Source: Epiperipatus broadwayi (Eukaryota; Onychophora; Udeonychophora; Euonychophora; Peripatidae). From it: a DNA stretch of 64,000 nucleotides. The position numbers were made by a program, and so were the translations under genes. Positions 47,565 through 60,289 of this stretch are shown here, one piece after another. The first letter of the stretch is position 1. The number at the start of each line of letters is the position of its first letter. Location of the stretch: assembly GCA_028023455.1 (NCBI GenBank), contig JAQFVV010006844.1, positions 109,302 through 173,301 on the forward strand, in the 5' to 3' direction. The notes beneath the pieces were generated by a model, which was not told where the DNA came from, did not search any database, and saw only the letters and a program-made list of their open reading frames with translations.

Positions 47565-48430
47565 TAGAGTATTTGAACACAGACTTCCAAGCTTCCTTCA
47601 GCTATCCACTGTATCTCATACCACTGATACACATGATTACACTTGTGAAAAAATAAATGATCACTAATATTTCATGCTAGACCAGCAATCATCAATTGGT
47701 CAAAATCATCATCTTCCACACAAACATATATAATCAGCTTGATTTATATTAAGATAGCAAATCTTCAAATTTTAATGGACCGACTTCAATCTACTCCACC
47801 CTCCAACTCTTCACCTATCTATATGATTGAAAATTTGATGATGAAATGCCCCAAATGCCATACTGATGCCAATGTTATTGCCATAAACATGTAAACTTAA
47901 GTTACTTTGACCACTCATGTATAGGACCTTATCCATTTAAATACACAGAAAAGAGATGGACAGGATGCAGGCTGAATCTGTAATGTTTGAAATACAGCCA
48001 TACTTTATATACCTCGAGTTTACTTACTTGTCTCACACATTAGGGATCAAAGTGACCAAGTCAAGATAGACATGACAATAATTTTTGGCATCAACATGGG
48101 CATTCCACCATCAGATTTTCAATAATATAAATGGCTTAAGAATTGGAGGGTGGAGTAGATTGAAGCCTGTTCATTAAAGTTTGAAGATTTGCTATCTTAA
48201 TATAAACTAAGCACGGATTATATATATATATATGTGTGTGTGGGAGATGATGATCTAAATCGACTTATGAGTGCTGGTTCAGCATGGAATATGTATATTG
48301 GTGATCATTTAACCTTTTCACATGTCTGGTTATGTATATCAGTGGTATAAAATACAGTGGATAGCTGAAGACAGCTTGAAGTCTTAAAATCTCTATAATT
48401 ATAATTAAAATCCAGGTATATGAAGTAGTG
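47565..48430. mobile_element. Inverted pair of family C hammerhead repeats
   Basis: A minus-strand unit (about 47565-47930) and a plus-strand unit (about 48040-48430) are inverted copies around a unique centre of about 100 bp. The minus copy's ribozyme (47660-47705) has UUGAUGA. The plus copy (48259-48304) has CUUAUGA and GGAA but retains a perfect stem II. Both are predicted inactive. Confidence 0.65.
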
Positions 48431-48825
48431 CCTGTATTTCAAATATATAAAATTAAGGGCATGCTAATAAGCTCTAAACAAGTTTTTTTTTTAAATTTTT
48501 ATGATAAATGCTACTATAAGAGAAGGCATTCAAATCATCTTTATCTATGATTGCCCCCTTCTCATACCGGTTTTGATCTATGACTCTCTTCAGTGAGGAA
48601 CTAGGACACCAGATTAAAGAAAAAAATAACTCAAGCTAAGCAAGAAGAAGATCTGAAACTTTTAGGCATTTACATGTCTTTAAAGTCAGCTCTCCAACTA
48701 AAAAAATCATATGGGCCTGAACTTAATTCAGATACTCAACATATTAATAGGCTTAGTCATTTAATTTAGCCAAAGTTTTCAACAGCAAAATAATAATAAT
48801 ATATATAAAGTCAGATGTCTCATGA
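48420..48825 (-). mobile_element. Family B unit
   Basis: Minus-strand family B copy. Its ribozyme (48553-48607) keeps CTGAAGA, but GAAA is AAAA and stem I has decayed. Confidence 0.65.
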
Positions 48826-48852
48826 CTTATATATATATATTTATATATATAT

Positions 48853-48900
<48 letters not shown>
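48822..48900. repeat. (TA)n microsatellite
   Basis: About 75 bp of TA dinucleotides with a few interruptions, between family B and family A units. Confidence 0.9.
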
Positions 48901-48903
<3 letters not shown>

Positions 48904-48924
48904 CTCTAAACAAGCTTTTTAAAA

Positions 48925-49650
48925 TTATAAATTTGAAAACACAATAATATTTTCTCTTAGTTTTGTAGTTAAGTAGAGATAAAAGGTGGCTGCTGGAGGG
49001 TTGCATTAGATCCTAAGATCTAGGTGCAGTGCTCTCAGATCCAAAGCTCATCATTGACGAAGGCCACATGCCAGAAACTAGTCTGGGGATATTGAATGAG
49101 TAGTCACTAGATGGGGATTTTATGCAAAAGCCTTCTGGCATCCAGTGATTACTCTGGTTGGCACTGAGTGGCACTACTGTATGGAAAGTTTTGCCTGTTT
49201 TAATAACAGTTATGTGCTAGCATAAGGAATAGTGATCATATGATCTTTAGTGGTTTAACACCAATCCTGCCTAATCGGTGGTGGATATGGTTGTTAAAGA
49301 GCCAAAGACACCAAAATGTATGGGCACTTAACTGGGTTCAGATCCATATGACTATATAAGCTATTGAGCTTAGATTGAAAATATTATTGTTTTAAAATTT
49401 ATTCTCATAGTTTTTTAGTAAAGTAGAGATAAAAGGTAGCTGCTGGAGAGTTGCATTAGATCCTAAGATCTAGGTGCAGTGCTCTCAGATCCAAAGCTTC
49501 TCACTGACGAAGGCCACAAGCCAGAAACTAGTCTGGGGATATTGGATGAGTAGGCACTAGATGGGGATTTTATGCACAAGCCTTCTGGCATCCATTGATT
49601 ACTCTGGTTGGCACTGAGGCACTACTGTATGGAGAGTTTTGCCTAAATTA
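48925..49650 (+). mobile_element. Family A tandem dimer
   Basis: Two direct plus-strand units whose GTC cleavage sites (49081-49083 and 49531-49533) are 450 bp apart. The full unit can be read between them: a segment ending TTTTGCCTGTTTTAATAAC, a GTGATCATATGATC block, a TTCAGATCCATATGAC block and AGATAAAAGGTGGCTGCTGG before the next ribozyme. The first ribozyme (49039-49097) has UUGACGA and is probably dead. Confidence 0.8.
49489..49547 (+). ncRNA. Hammerhead ribozyme candidate, family A
   Basis: Outer stem ATCCAA/TTGGAT; inner stem TTCTCA/TGGGGA with two G-U pairs; CTGACGA at 49503-49509; stem II GGC/GCC; GAAA; ACTAGT; GTC at 49531-49533. All core residues are intact. Confidence 0.75.
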
Positions 49651-49654
49651 GATG

Positions 49655-51420
49655 TTACGAGCAAATAAAGTTTTGTTTAGGTAAATCAGATCTTATAGGC
49701 AGTGTAATGTTTTCTTAAACGAATTAAATTATTCAGAACTCAGGGTTTTGCTTCAATAAATTATTTACTAATCTAGTATAATCTTCTTCTTTGTTCTACG
49801 GTTCTTATACCAGCAATGAAGGTGTTCATAGCAACAATAATAAGATATGAACTTCTTTTCAAGATGATATCTCCATACATTAAATAATTATTAAATTTTA
49901 CAGTCAATCATGAAAATTTTTATGTTAAAAATAATTATAACAAACTAGGATTATAGTTGTGCTAATATGAGTATGAAAGAGGGTTTTTTATCATCTATAT
50001 ATCACAAACAAGTTCTCTTCATAACAAAAAAAATAAATAAATCTTAAATCTTACTTCAAGATGAATTAAGGTCATATTATCCATAGATGTTATCTTAACA
50101 TGAACAATATAAAATTTAATAAAGTGACTTTTATCATATTCTCTTATATTATAATGCAAATGAAATATGTGGGATTTTTGCGGATTTCTGAAAATACAGA
50201 TGAGGCTTAGAGGAATACAAATTCAAAGATTTATAATTAAAACAATAAGTATTGATACGTATCTTACCACTTATTAATACTAATAAGCATGATAAAAATA
50301 ATCATTGAATTACTTTAATAAAATTTATAAGTTATAATTACCAAAATTTGAAATAAAATTGTGTTAAAATTGAGTAAATCAAAATCTTGATATGTTTTTC
50401 TATGAATCCATAAAGTGCTCACATTTCAATAATCTCACTTTCAATTGCATAAGTCTCTGTAGGAAATGGTTTTAATAATTTTAAATAAAGATAATTCTTC
50501 CCATCCTTGGAACACAATGAATTTGGAAGAAGATGTATAAAGTTCAGAGACACACAAATGATTATAAGTTTAAAAATAAAATAGTTTATCAAGTTTTAAA
50601 AACACATCAGATATGTGAACTGGGAGTACCAATACTATCAATACATCAAAACTACACTGATTTTATCAAGAGTGCAAATAAAGGCATTATTGACATCACA
50701 CATAATCTTCAAAATACCTCAAAAATCAGTATAAACATAGAGTTGGCATCATGCATGACCTTCAAAATATTACAAAAGCCAGCATAAAGACATGGTTGGT
50801 ATCACACATGTCTTTAATAAAATCTCACCTAGATAAACTTCAAAGGATTTAAAAGCAAGGCAAAAATAAAATTATGTAATAAACTTACAATAATCATATA
50901 TACAAGAGTTTGATAAAGATTTAAAACTTCATCTCTAATATTAAAGTACTGTACAAAAGTGGACTATAAAAAAAAAGGGTTGTCTAAGATATAACCTTCT
51001 CTGCTAGATGTCATTTAAGACATAGTAAAGCTTACTGGCATAAAAAAATACTTTGTAAAAATAGAGGTAACACCAATAACTCACATAATAACAATGAATA
51101 AATGATGTGTAAAACTGATAAAATAAAGCAATAATAGAAAAAAATATCGCAAGGCATATAAAATTGTGGATAAAAAATTTAATAATAAAAATATACATCA
51201 ATTTTATGAATTGTTTCATACATTTATTCACATGCCAAATAACTCTAAAGGGATTAATGTGACATATTCTATAAATATTTGATATAAAAGTAATACTCTA
51301 AGAACTATAATGGTAGACATATTAAAAACATAAATGAATAACACATGGCAAAAAATTATATACCCAATGCACACATGAATAAATCTTAAAAACTAAATAT
51401 TTATACCAGTTTTATCAATT
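49655..51420. other. AT-rich DNA, nothing recognised
   Basis: A plus frame at 50533-50787 includes a doubled block (near 50700-50750 and 50745-50800: CATCACACATAATCTTCAAA and similar) but no domain. Nothing else is supported. Confidence 0.4.
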
Positions 51421-51424
51421 AATA

Positions 51425-51665
51425 ATCACATGATCACATTTCCTATACTAGCACATTAATTGTTGTTAAACAGAGCAAAACTCTCCATACAGTATTGCCA
51501 CCTGTGCTAAACAGAGTAATCAATGGATGCCAGAAGGCTTGTGCATAAAATCTCTTCTAATGACTACTCATCCAATATCCCCAGACTAGTTTTTGGCTTG
51601 TGGCCTTTGTCAGTGAGGAGCTTTGGATCTGAGAGCACTGTATGGAGAGTTTTGCTCTGTTTAAA
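51425..51665 (-). mobile_element. Family A copy with inverted terminal segment
   Basis: A minus-strand unit whose outer end AAACAGAGCAAAACTCTCCA recurs inverted at 51640-51662. Its ribozyme (51570-51628) has CUGACAA and AAAA in place of the core boxes and is dead. Confidence 0.65.
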
Positions 51666-51974
51666 TTAATAATCCTTAAATCTTGGATTTTCACTATCAT
51701 TAAGCAGTATAACAATCTAATAAAGAGTCCTCAGATATGCTGAAGATTTTGCAGAATCTGGATAATATTGAAGATTAAATTAACAACAAGCAAATAATAA
51801 TATATGAGGTAAGTAGAATTTTATCTCTGACACAACTAAAATAGCCACTTTAAGTAGTAATGTAATATTCATTTAACAATACAATGGAAAACAATTTAAA
51901 TAAAACTATGAAGTGAAATAGTAATAAGCATTGCATATATTTTTAAATAGCACCTTGAATAATAATAATGAGCA

Positions 51975-53085
51975 TTATAGGGTACCAAACCATCCATACA
52001 GTAGTGCCATCAAGTACAAGCCTTTGTAATCAATGTATACAGAAAGGTTTGTGTGTATAATTCCTACCTGGGACTACTCATCCAACATGTGGCTTTTATC
52101 AGTAAGGAGTCTTGGATTTGAGATCATTGCCCTAGAACTTAGGATGCAAGCCTCCCATCCACTCCTTTACTTTTTTGTTTAACTATAAAGCTAGGAGGCC
52201 AAAATGAAAACACTATAATGTTTCCAACCGAAGCTAATTAACTTGTATACTCATATAGACCTGAACTCAGTTCAGCATCTATACATTTTACTGTTTTTTG
52301 TTTTTTTAAGAACCATAGTTACCATTATTCTATGGCCAGAATAGGTATAAACCCATCAAAACATCACATGACCATTTCATATGCATACACACCCCCAGAT
52401 TTGTTTGTAGCTTATGGCTTTCATCAGTGAGGAATCTTGGATTGGAAATGACTGCATCTAGATATTAAAATCTCATGTAACCCTCCAATGGCCACCTGTT
52501 ACCTATGTCACTATAAATCTAAACCAAACCTAAATTTATAGATGCTAAACTGAGTTTAGATCTATATGACTGTACAAACAAATGAGCTTGGTTTAGAATC
52601 GTTATAATGTTTTCATTTTGCTCCTAGTTTATAGTTAACCAAATAGGTAAAAGATGGCTGCTGAGGGTTGTATTAGATCATAAAATCTAGGTGATGTGCT
52701 CTCAAATCCAAGATTCCTCACTGTTCAAAACCACATGCTAACAACTAGACTGGGGATGTTGTATGAGTAGGCACTAGATAGAAATTGTATGCACTATCCT
52801 TCCTGTCTCCATTGATTATGATGGCCTACACTTTATGGCACTACTGTATGAAGAGATTGGTACTCTTATTAACAGCATGTGTAAGCATATGAAATGCTGA
52901 TCATGTCATGAATAGATAGATGGTTTTATACCTATTCTGTCCATAAGATAATGGTGATTGTAATTTTTGGAAAAACCTTCCTGCATTGATTGATTATGAA
53001 GGCCTGCATTTGATGGCACTACTATACTGAGAGTTTGGTATTCTTACATGTAAGCATATGAGGTGGTGATCATATAATGGATAAT
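51975..53085. mobile_element. Cluster of old family A units, inverted dimers
   Basis: Minus units at about 51975-52360 and 52365-52520 are followed by plus units at about 52545-52945 and 52945-53085. Ribozyme remnants are at 52080-52125 (deleted core), 52389-52445 (CUGAUGA kept, CAAA for GAAA) and 52706-52762 (CUGUUCA). All appear inactive. The arrangement repeats the inverted-dimer plan of family B. Confidence 0.6.
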
Positions 53086-53401
53086 CATTGTAGACATTTT
53101 AAATAGCACATTGAACAATAACAAATATTATAGATATTTGAAAAAGCATCTAGGTAACTAATAATAATATTCCTATTAGAAATATATTTCATACTTTCAT
53201 GCACCAAATGAAGAGCAAACTTATTTTTTATCAGAATAATGCCAAGTAAAAGATAAAATGTTGAGGAGTGATAAATTTTTAATGTGAGCAAAATAATCCT
53301 TTTTATTATAAAATACCGAGTAGGTCCCGATAATTATGATAATAAACAATATTTTTCTTGACAATAAAATATTTTCAAAGAACAAATAAGCATATCTAAT
53401 G

Positions 53402-53795
53402 AAACAGGCAAAACTCTCCATACAGTAGTGCCATCTTGTGCTAACAAGAGCAATCAATGGATGCCAGAAGCCCTATGCATGAAATCCCCACCCCATCTAG
53501 TGCCTACTCATCCAATATCTCCAGACTAGTTTCTGGCTTGTGGCCTTCATCAGTGAGGAGCCTTGGATCTGACAGCACTGCACTTAGATCTTAGGATCTA
53601 ATGCAACCCTCTATCATCCACTTTTTATCTCAACTACAAAACTCTGAGACTTAAATTGAAAACACTATAATATTTTCAATCCAAGCTCATCAGCTTATAT
53701 AGTCATATAAGTCTGAACTCAATTCAGTGCCTATACATTTTGGTGTCTTTGGTTCTTTAATAACCATATCCACTACTATCCTATTAGGCTGGATT
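53402..53795 (-). mobile_element. Family A unit
   Basis: Nearly full-length minus-strand unit meeting a plus-strand unit at about 53795. Confidence 0.75.
53510..53568 (-). ncRNA. Hammerhead ribozyme candidate, family A
   Basis: Minus strand: ATCCAA/TTGGAT, TCCTCA/TGGAGA (one A-C mismatch), CTGATGA, GGC/GCC, GAAA, ACTAGT, GTC. Core intact. Confidence 0.7.
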
Positions 53796-56700
53796 GTATA
53801 GGTACGGAACAGAGTTCAGACTTATATGACTATTTAAGCTGATGGGCTGCAGAAAGGAGTTTGCTATTAACTGAAAGGAGACCCTTTGATTCCTCTTGGA
53901 GGCCTTAAAGGAACCGAGCAGGGCAAATTCCTAATGTCGACTCCATACGTTCTTGTCGTTGCAGCTGTTATTACTATATGTTTATTTATATAGTATACGA
54001 ACATGGATGGGCTGCTCACCAACACGCATTAGCCAGCGTGGTGAGTTTATTGGCTTTTTACCTCTGAGTTTAAGATCAAGAAACACCATGGTCTTTCTTC
54101 TCAGTGCCTGATAAGGTAGAATGAATGTTTGTGTAAATGATAAAGATTTTTCCCAATTATACAATTATGACAGACAAAAATAAAGCATGGCCCTTAATCC
54201 CAGGAGGCTGTAAAGTCACCAACCAAGGCAGCGGTTGGTGGCCGAAGGCGGAGGGTGCTAAGAATATCCTGGAGGCGGACCCAGGCTGCCATTTGATGAC
54301 GACTTTTTATTTAGGTACTTACAACTGCAGATCACTTTCAAGTGAAGGAAGATTGCAAGAATTAGAAGAAGAACTCTCTTATATTAAATGGGATATTATT
54401 GGACTTGTAAGTTAGAAGAAAAGGTGAAGAGACAATTGATTTAAAAAGTGGACATATGCTCTATTATAAAGGCACAAATATTGGAAATACAAGTGGAGTA
54501 GGATTCATTATAAATAAAAAGTGAAAGAACAATATTGTGGAGATTGATGGTGTATCAGACAGAATGGCAAGATTAGTTATACAACTTAATAGCAGATATC
54601 AAATGCAGATAATTCAGGTTTATGCCCCAACAAGTTCTCACAGTGATGAAGTAGTAGAAGATTTTTATATGGATGTACAAAAGGCTTTTGATCAGAGTAA
54701 ACAACATTTTAAAATTGTTATGGGAGATTTTAATGCTAGAATTGGTAAACAAATGAAAGATGAAAGTGTTGTAGGTAATTTTGGTTATGGTAATAGAAAT
54801 GAGAGAGGACATAGACTTGTGGAGTTTGCAGAGAAGGAAAAACTTTATATTATGAATTCTTTTTTTGAGAAAAATGTTAGAAGGAAATGGACATTGAAGC
54901 ATCCAAATGAAGGTACAGCAGAATTGGATTATATTTTGACTAACAGGAAATACATATTTCAAGATTGTAATGTTCTTAATAAATTTAACACAGGAAGTGA
55001 TCATCGATTAGTAAGGGGTAAGATACATGCTAATGTAAAACTAGAGAGACAAAAACTATTAAGAAAAACTATATTTACAGTTGATATTCCTAATCTTCAG
55101 AAACATTCTAATGAATTTAAATTAGAACTTACAAATCGGTTTCAAGTATTAGTAGATTTTGAACATGATTCAGATTTGAATGAAATTAATATGAAAATAA
55201 CTGATACACTTTTAAAAACTGCAACAAAGATAACTAGCAATTGACTAATAAAATTTCTACTGAGACTAGAGAATTTATGAAGAAAAGAAGGAATATGAAG
55301 ATATGCAAGAATGATGCATTAAAAAGAATTGAATATCTCGAATTTTGTAAAATGGTGCGGAAAAGAGTTGAAAATGATATAAGAAAGTATAACTGTGAAC
55401 TAGCAAGAAAAGCTGTAGAAGAAAATAAAAGTCTTAAGAATGTAAAACAACATTTTGATATTGGTAGGAAATTTATATCTGCAATAAGGAAAAAAGATGG
55501 AATTAGTACTAAAAAGAGGGATGACATTATGAAATTGGTAGAAGATTTTTATCAAGAATTATATAGTAATAAAGAACAAGTACCTCCTATATCTATTACA
55601 TCTTCCGAATTGCCCAGAATTTTAAATGAAGAAGTGAGAAATGCAATTAAATGTATGAAAAAAGGAAAGGCTCCAGGTAATGATGGAATTATAATTGATA
55701 TATTAAAAGAAGCAGGTGAAGAAACAGAAAAAATATTAGCAAAGTTATATACCAAATGTCTAAATGATAAAGATGTACCGGATGATTGGAAGAATGCAGT
55801 AATAATATTGATATTTAAAAAAGGTGATAAAGAGGATATTAGAAATTACAGACCTATCAGCCTTTTATCAGTTTTATATAAAATTTTTACCAAGATAATT
55901 ACAACTCGTCTACAGAGAACCTTGGATTTTCACCAACCAAGAGAACAATCTGGATTTTAAAGTGGTTTTAGTACAGTAGATCATATTCAAGTATTGAGAG
56001 AAGTTATAGAAAGGACAAATGAATATGAGTTGTCATTATGTTTTGGATTTGTAGATTATGAAAAGGCATTTGATTCTATAAACATTTCTTCAGTGATTAA
56101 AGCATTGGATCATCAAGGTATAGATCCAGGATATTGTCATATTTTAAAGAATATTTATAAAAATGCAACAGCAACAATTAGATTACATAGTGATACTGGG
56201 AAAGTCAACATTGAGAAAGGTGTAAGACAAGGTGACTCCATATCTCCAAAACTTTTTACAGCAGTGCTGCAAGAAGTATTTTGTGGATTAAAATGGGAAA
56301 CTAAAGGAGTGAAAGTAAATGGAGATTATTTAAGTCATTTAGATTTCGCAGATGATGTAGTTGTTTTTGCAAATAATGCTTCAGAGCTGCAGGAAATGTT
56401 GCAGGAGTTATCAGATGAAAGTAGGAAAGTAGGACTAAAGATAAATGTTAAAAAGACTAAAGTAATGTTTAATCGATTTGCTCAAAATATGAAAATAAAG
56501 ATTGATTATGATGAATTAGAAGAAGTTAAGAGTTACAAATACCTTGGTCAGATTATTAATACAGATGGAAACATAATAGAGGAAATTAATCATAGAATTA
56601 AACTTGGTTGGAGTGCTTTTGGTAGAAATAACTTGATATTAAAAGGAAATATGTCTATGTGTTTGAAAAGAAAGGTTTTTAACCAATGTGTTTTACCAGT

Positions 56701-57445
56701 TCTTACTTATGGATCTGAGACTTGGACACTTAATAGAAGATCAATACAGAGACTTCAGACCACTCAAAGAAGTGTGGAGAGATGTATGTTGGGAGTAACA
56801 AGAAGAGATCGAAAACGCAATGTATGGGTAAGAGAACAAACAGGTGTTACTGACCTCATTGAAAAAATTAAAAGATTGAAAGTGGAGTTGGGCTGGACAT
56901 ATTGCTAGAAGAGATGATAATAGCTAGAAGAGATGATAATAGATGGACAATTGAAATTTTAAACTGGATTCCAAGAGATTGTAAAAGACCCAGAAGGAGA
57001 CCACATGTAAGATGGATGGATGAAATAAGAAAATGTGAGGGGTGATGTGGAGAAGAGAAGCTAAAGATCAGAGAAGATGGATTAAACTTGGAGAGACCTT
57101 CATCCTGCAGTGGATTGATAATGGTTGATAATGATGATGATGATGATAAGCTGATGAGCTTGGATTGCTAGTATTTTCAATTTAAGTCTCATAGTTTTGT
57201 AGTTAAGTAGATAAAAGGTGGCTGCTGGAGGGTTGCATTAGATCATAAGATCTAGGTGCAGTACTCTCAGTCTGAGAATATTGAATGAGTAGTCACTAGA
57301 TGGGGATTTTATGCACAAGTCTTCTGGCATCCATTCATTACTCTGGCTTGCACTGAGTGGTAATACGTATAGAGAGTTTTGCCTGTTTTAATAACAGTTA
57401 AGAGCAAGCATAAGAAACAATGATCATGTGATGTTTATTGGCTTA
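53795..57445 (+). mobile_element. Family A unit split by the RTE LINE
   Basis: The plus unit runs from about 53795 to 53848, is interrupted, and resumes at 57148-57445. The join duplicates AAGCTGATGRGCT. In the resumed part the ribozyme is deleted (57270-57285 goes directly from CTCTCAG to TCTGAGAATATTG). Confidence 0.75.
53836..57160 (+). pseudogene. RTE-type LINE, full length, inserted with 13 bp TSD
   Basis: The element 53849-57147 (3.3 kb) lies between AAGCTGATGGGCT (53836-53848) and AAGCTGATGAGCT (57148-57160). The APE endonuclease starts near 54310 (TYNCRSLSSEGRLQELEEEL) and continues with IIQVYAPTSSHSDEV, the catalytic GDFNARIG, and GSDHRLV. Reverse transcriptase boxes follow: [49 protein letters not shown] and FADDVVVF (FADD at 56345-56356). 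A C-terminal region and a (GAT)n tail end it. Order and tail are those of the RTE clade. It is dead: stops near 54415, 54524 and 55960, and frameshifts near 54410-54540, 55240 and 56885. Each is a single lesion, so it decayed recently relative to the LINE at 10.9-14.5 kb. Confidence 0.92.
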
Positions 57446-57449
57446 AATA

Positions 57450-58090
57450 GAAATCTTACTTGATACACCACCATCTTTTTGTATCGTGATAAATATTTTA
57501 TTCCAAATAATTAGAAAACAAAATTGGGAACATTAACCACAGAAACGTACATGCAATTAAAAAATATAAAAAAAATGTTTTCTTTAAAAATAATGGCAGT
57601 ATAAATGTAGAAAATCTAACTCAAAAATGTACTTAATTTATTTTATTGCTAGCAAATGATTAATGTAGTGTTTTAAAAACGGAAATGATCTAATGAGCAC
57701 AAATGCTACATACAATGTTTACGTAACATTTTGTACTCAAAGTACGATTGTAGATTGGATGGCAAGATGGCACAACCTAGAGTTGTAAATGATTTTAAAA
57801 ATGACTAACAGCAAATAAGTATTAAAATAGTATTGCATTAACAAAAGTTTAATTTTATATTCTGCAATTTAACTTCTATACCTAAACCTGTGAAAGTTAA
57901 AGACTTGCCTGTGTCTGCTTCATATTGCACACATCTTTAAAATTTTGAATTATGAATATTACTTACAATCACAATACCATTTTTGTATGTAGTTTATTTA
58001 TGGATTTGCTTTTTGTTATTCAATATAATGAAAAGACACTTTATTAGAGATGTCTGCCCATCCCTTGTATATATATATTAAATAGATTAT
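57450..58090. other. AT-rich DNA, nothing recognised
   Basis: No supported feature. Confidence 0.4.
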
Positions 58091-58091
58091 G

Positions 58092-58465
58092 TCCTGTACA
58101 CGAGGGGTCAGATTGACGTTAAGTCAACATGGGTGTGACAAGAATCTCGGCCTCAGGGTGGCCTTTGAATGTTCCATCATCATATTTTTAATTGGAAGGA
58201 TGGTTGAAGAGTTAGAGTGTGCAGTGGATTTGAGCTTGTCCATTAAAGTATGAAATTTGGCTATGTTAATATATATCTGAGCACTTATTGCATATATGTG
58301 TAGAGACGATAATCTGGACCAACTGATGATTGCTGGTTTAACATGAAGTACGTATATTGGTGATTATTTATCTTTTCGACATATATATGTTCAAGTGTAT
58401 CAGTGTTATAAGATAGAGTGAGGAGTGGTGGATCATGTGAAAGTCTGTGCTCATATACCCTATAT
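58092..58465 (+). mobile_element. Family C hammerhead repeat, target of an RTE insertion
   Basis: A full family C unit whose last bases (ATATACCCTATAT) are duplicated by the LINE fragment that follows. The ribozyme region (58318-58361) keeps CTGATGA, stem I ACCAA/TTGGT and stem II, but GAAA is GAAG. Confidence 0.7.
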
Positions 58466-58850
58466 CATCATCATCAACCATTATCAATCCACTGCAGGAT
58501 GAAGGTCTCTCCAAGTTTAATCCATCTTCTCTGATCTTTAGCTTCTCTTCTCCACAACACCCCTGCACATTTTCTTATTTCATCCATCCATCTCACATGT
58601 GGCCTCTTTCTGGGTGTTTTACAATCTCTTGGAATCCAGTTTAAAATTTCAATTGTCCATCTATTATCATCTCTTCTAGCAATATGTCCAGCCCAACTCC
58701 ATTTCAATCTTTTAATTTTTTCAATAAGGTCAGTAACACCTGTTTGTTGTCTTACCCATACATTGCATTTTCAATCTCTTCTTGTTACTCCCAACATACA
58801 TCTCTCCATACTCCTTTGAGTGGTCTGAAGTCTCTGTATATACCCTATAT
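58453..58850 (-). pseudogene. RTE 3' fragment with 13 bp TSD
   Basis: A 5'-truncated copy (58466-58837) of the same RTE element, minus strand. It encodes WAGHIARRDDNRWTIEILNW and RPHVRWMDEIRKCAG, with the (GAT)n tail at 58466. Flanked by ATATACCCTATAT at 58453-58465 and 58838-58850. Confidence 0.9.
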
Positions 58851-59189
58851 ATATAAAGAGGTATTTTAAAATTGCATTATCATTTAAAAATTTTTGCACT
58901 TATCAGGAATTCTTATTCATATATAAATCCCAAATTTTTATCAGTGGTATCTTTTTAAAATTTTGATTTGTGTAAAATCCATTACTATGCTATGTCTATT
59001 AACTGTTTCCTTTTTTCCTGATAAAGATTGCTTAAAATTAGCAAGTCTGTAAATGGATTTATTTTTAAATAAATATTGATTTTTATCTTCAATTGGAAAA
59101 TATTTTATTAAAGTATTATGCTTGCCAAGCAAAGGTTGCAAATTGAATCCTCTACATATTGATCTTCTCTAAACCTTTTTAAAGTTATT

Positions 59190-59535
59190 AAAACAGGCAA
59201 AACTCTCCATACAGTAGTGCCACTCAATGCAAGCCAGAGTAATCAATGGATGCCAGAAGGCTTGTGCATAAAATCCCTATCTAATGCCTACTCATACACC
59301 TTAGTTGCACTGCTCTAAGATTCAAGGCTCATCACTGATGAAAGCCACAAGCTAGAAACTAGTCTGGGAATATTGGATAAGTAGTCCCTAGATAGGGATT
59401 TTATGCACAAGCTTCTGGCATCTATTGATTACTCTGGCTTGCACTACGTGGCATTATTGTATAGAAAGTTTTGCCTGTTTAATAACAATTATGAGCAAGC
59501 GTAAGAAATGGTGATCATGTGATATTTAGTGGTTT
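59190..59535. mobile_element. Head-to-head family A pair
   Basis: A minus copy (59190-59310, ribozyme deleted) meets a plus copy (59305-59535). The shared outer end AAACAGGCAAAACTCTCCAT recurs inverted near 59462-59481. Confidence 0.7.
59320..59378 (+). ncRNA. Hammerhead-like motif, family A
   Basis: CTGATGA, GAAA, ACTAGT and GTC are intact. The inner stem I is weakened (TCATCA opposite TGGGAA). Weak activity at most. Confidence 0.55.
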
Positions 59536-59539
59536 CATT

Positions 59540-60285
59540 TCTAAAGTTTTCAAAGTTCTAACTGCATAGTCATCTCGGTTTATCTAAGTGCTTTCATATT
59601 ATCTTGGGAATTTGAAAAATATTATACAGATACTTTGTATTGTAAAATTACATACATTTAAGTAGTAAATAGTATATTTATATAGCACTGACTAATTATA
59701 TAATATATAGTGAAGGGAATAAATCTTCAGTCATGCAATCTTCACAAATTTACATGCACTTACCCATAAGCCTCAATTGAAAAGCATGTTATATAATTCA
59801 TTTGTTGTTATAATTTAGGCATACAATAAGTTAAAGCCCTGATTTCAACATGATGAACAAAAGTTGGCTTATATAATGATAAGCTTTAAGCATAAGTGAT
59901 ACACTTATGAGTTTTAAACTGATGTCTATGTGTGAGTGCGAGTAAATTTGTGAAAAGTGCATGACTGAAGATTCATTTCCTTCTCTATAACAGAAAGATA
60001 TACCCACTTCTTCTATCTAATGCTGATTATATAATTTCAAAAAGTGTTTAAAAATGTTCACATAGAAAGCTGCTAACTTTTACATGCAATTCACAAAAAA
60101 GTGAGACAACATTATTCTGTGAGATAACCAATGAACTTTCGTATATAGCAATAAAGTTGGATACAGACTCAAGCTTACACTTAATAAATTGAAGTTTCTT
60201 ATGTATAACGATTTAATAAAATTGACCTTTTTTACAATATCACTTCTAATTTTAAATCTTGAAACATACATTATGCAGATAATCC
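59540..60285. other. AT-rich DNA, nothing recognised
   Basis: No supported feature. Confidence 0.4.
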
Positions 60286-60289
60286 TAAA

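Noticed and set aside
54573-55004. 143-codon minus-strand frame
   Set aside because: Antisense shadow of the RTE endonuclease coding sequence.
57150-57175. CTGATGAG followed by a short gap and GAAA-like bases in the family A body (AAGCTGATGAGCTTGGATTG)
   Set aside because: The gap between the boxes cannot form stem II, and no stem I or stem III partners exist. Coincidental.
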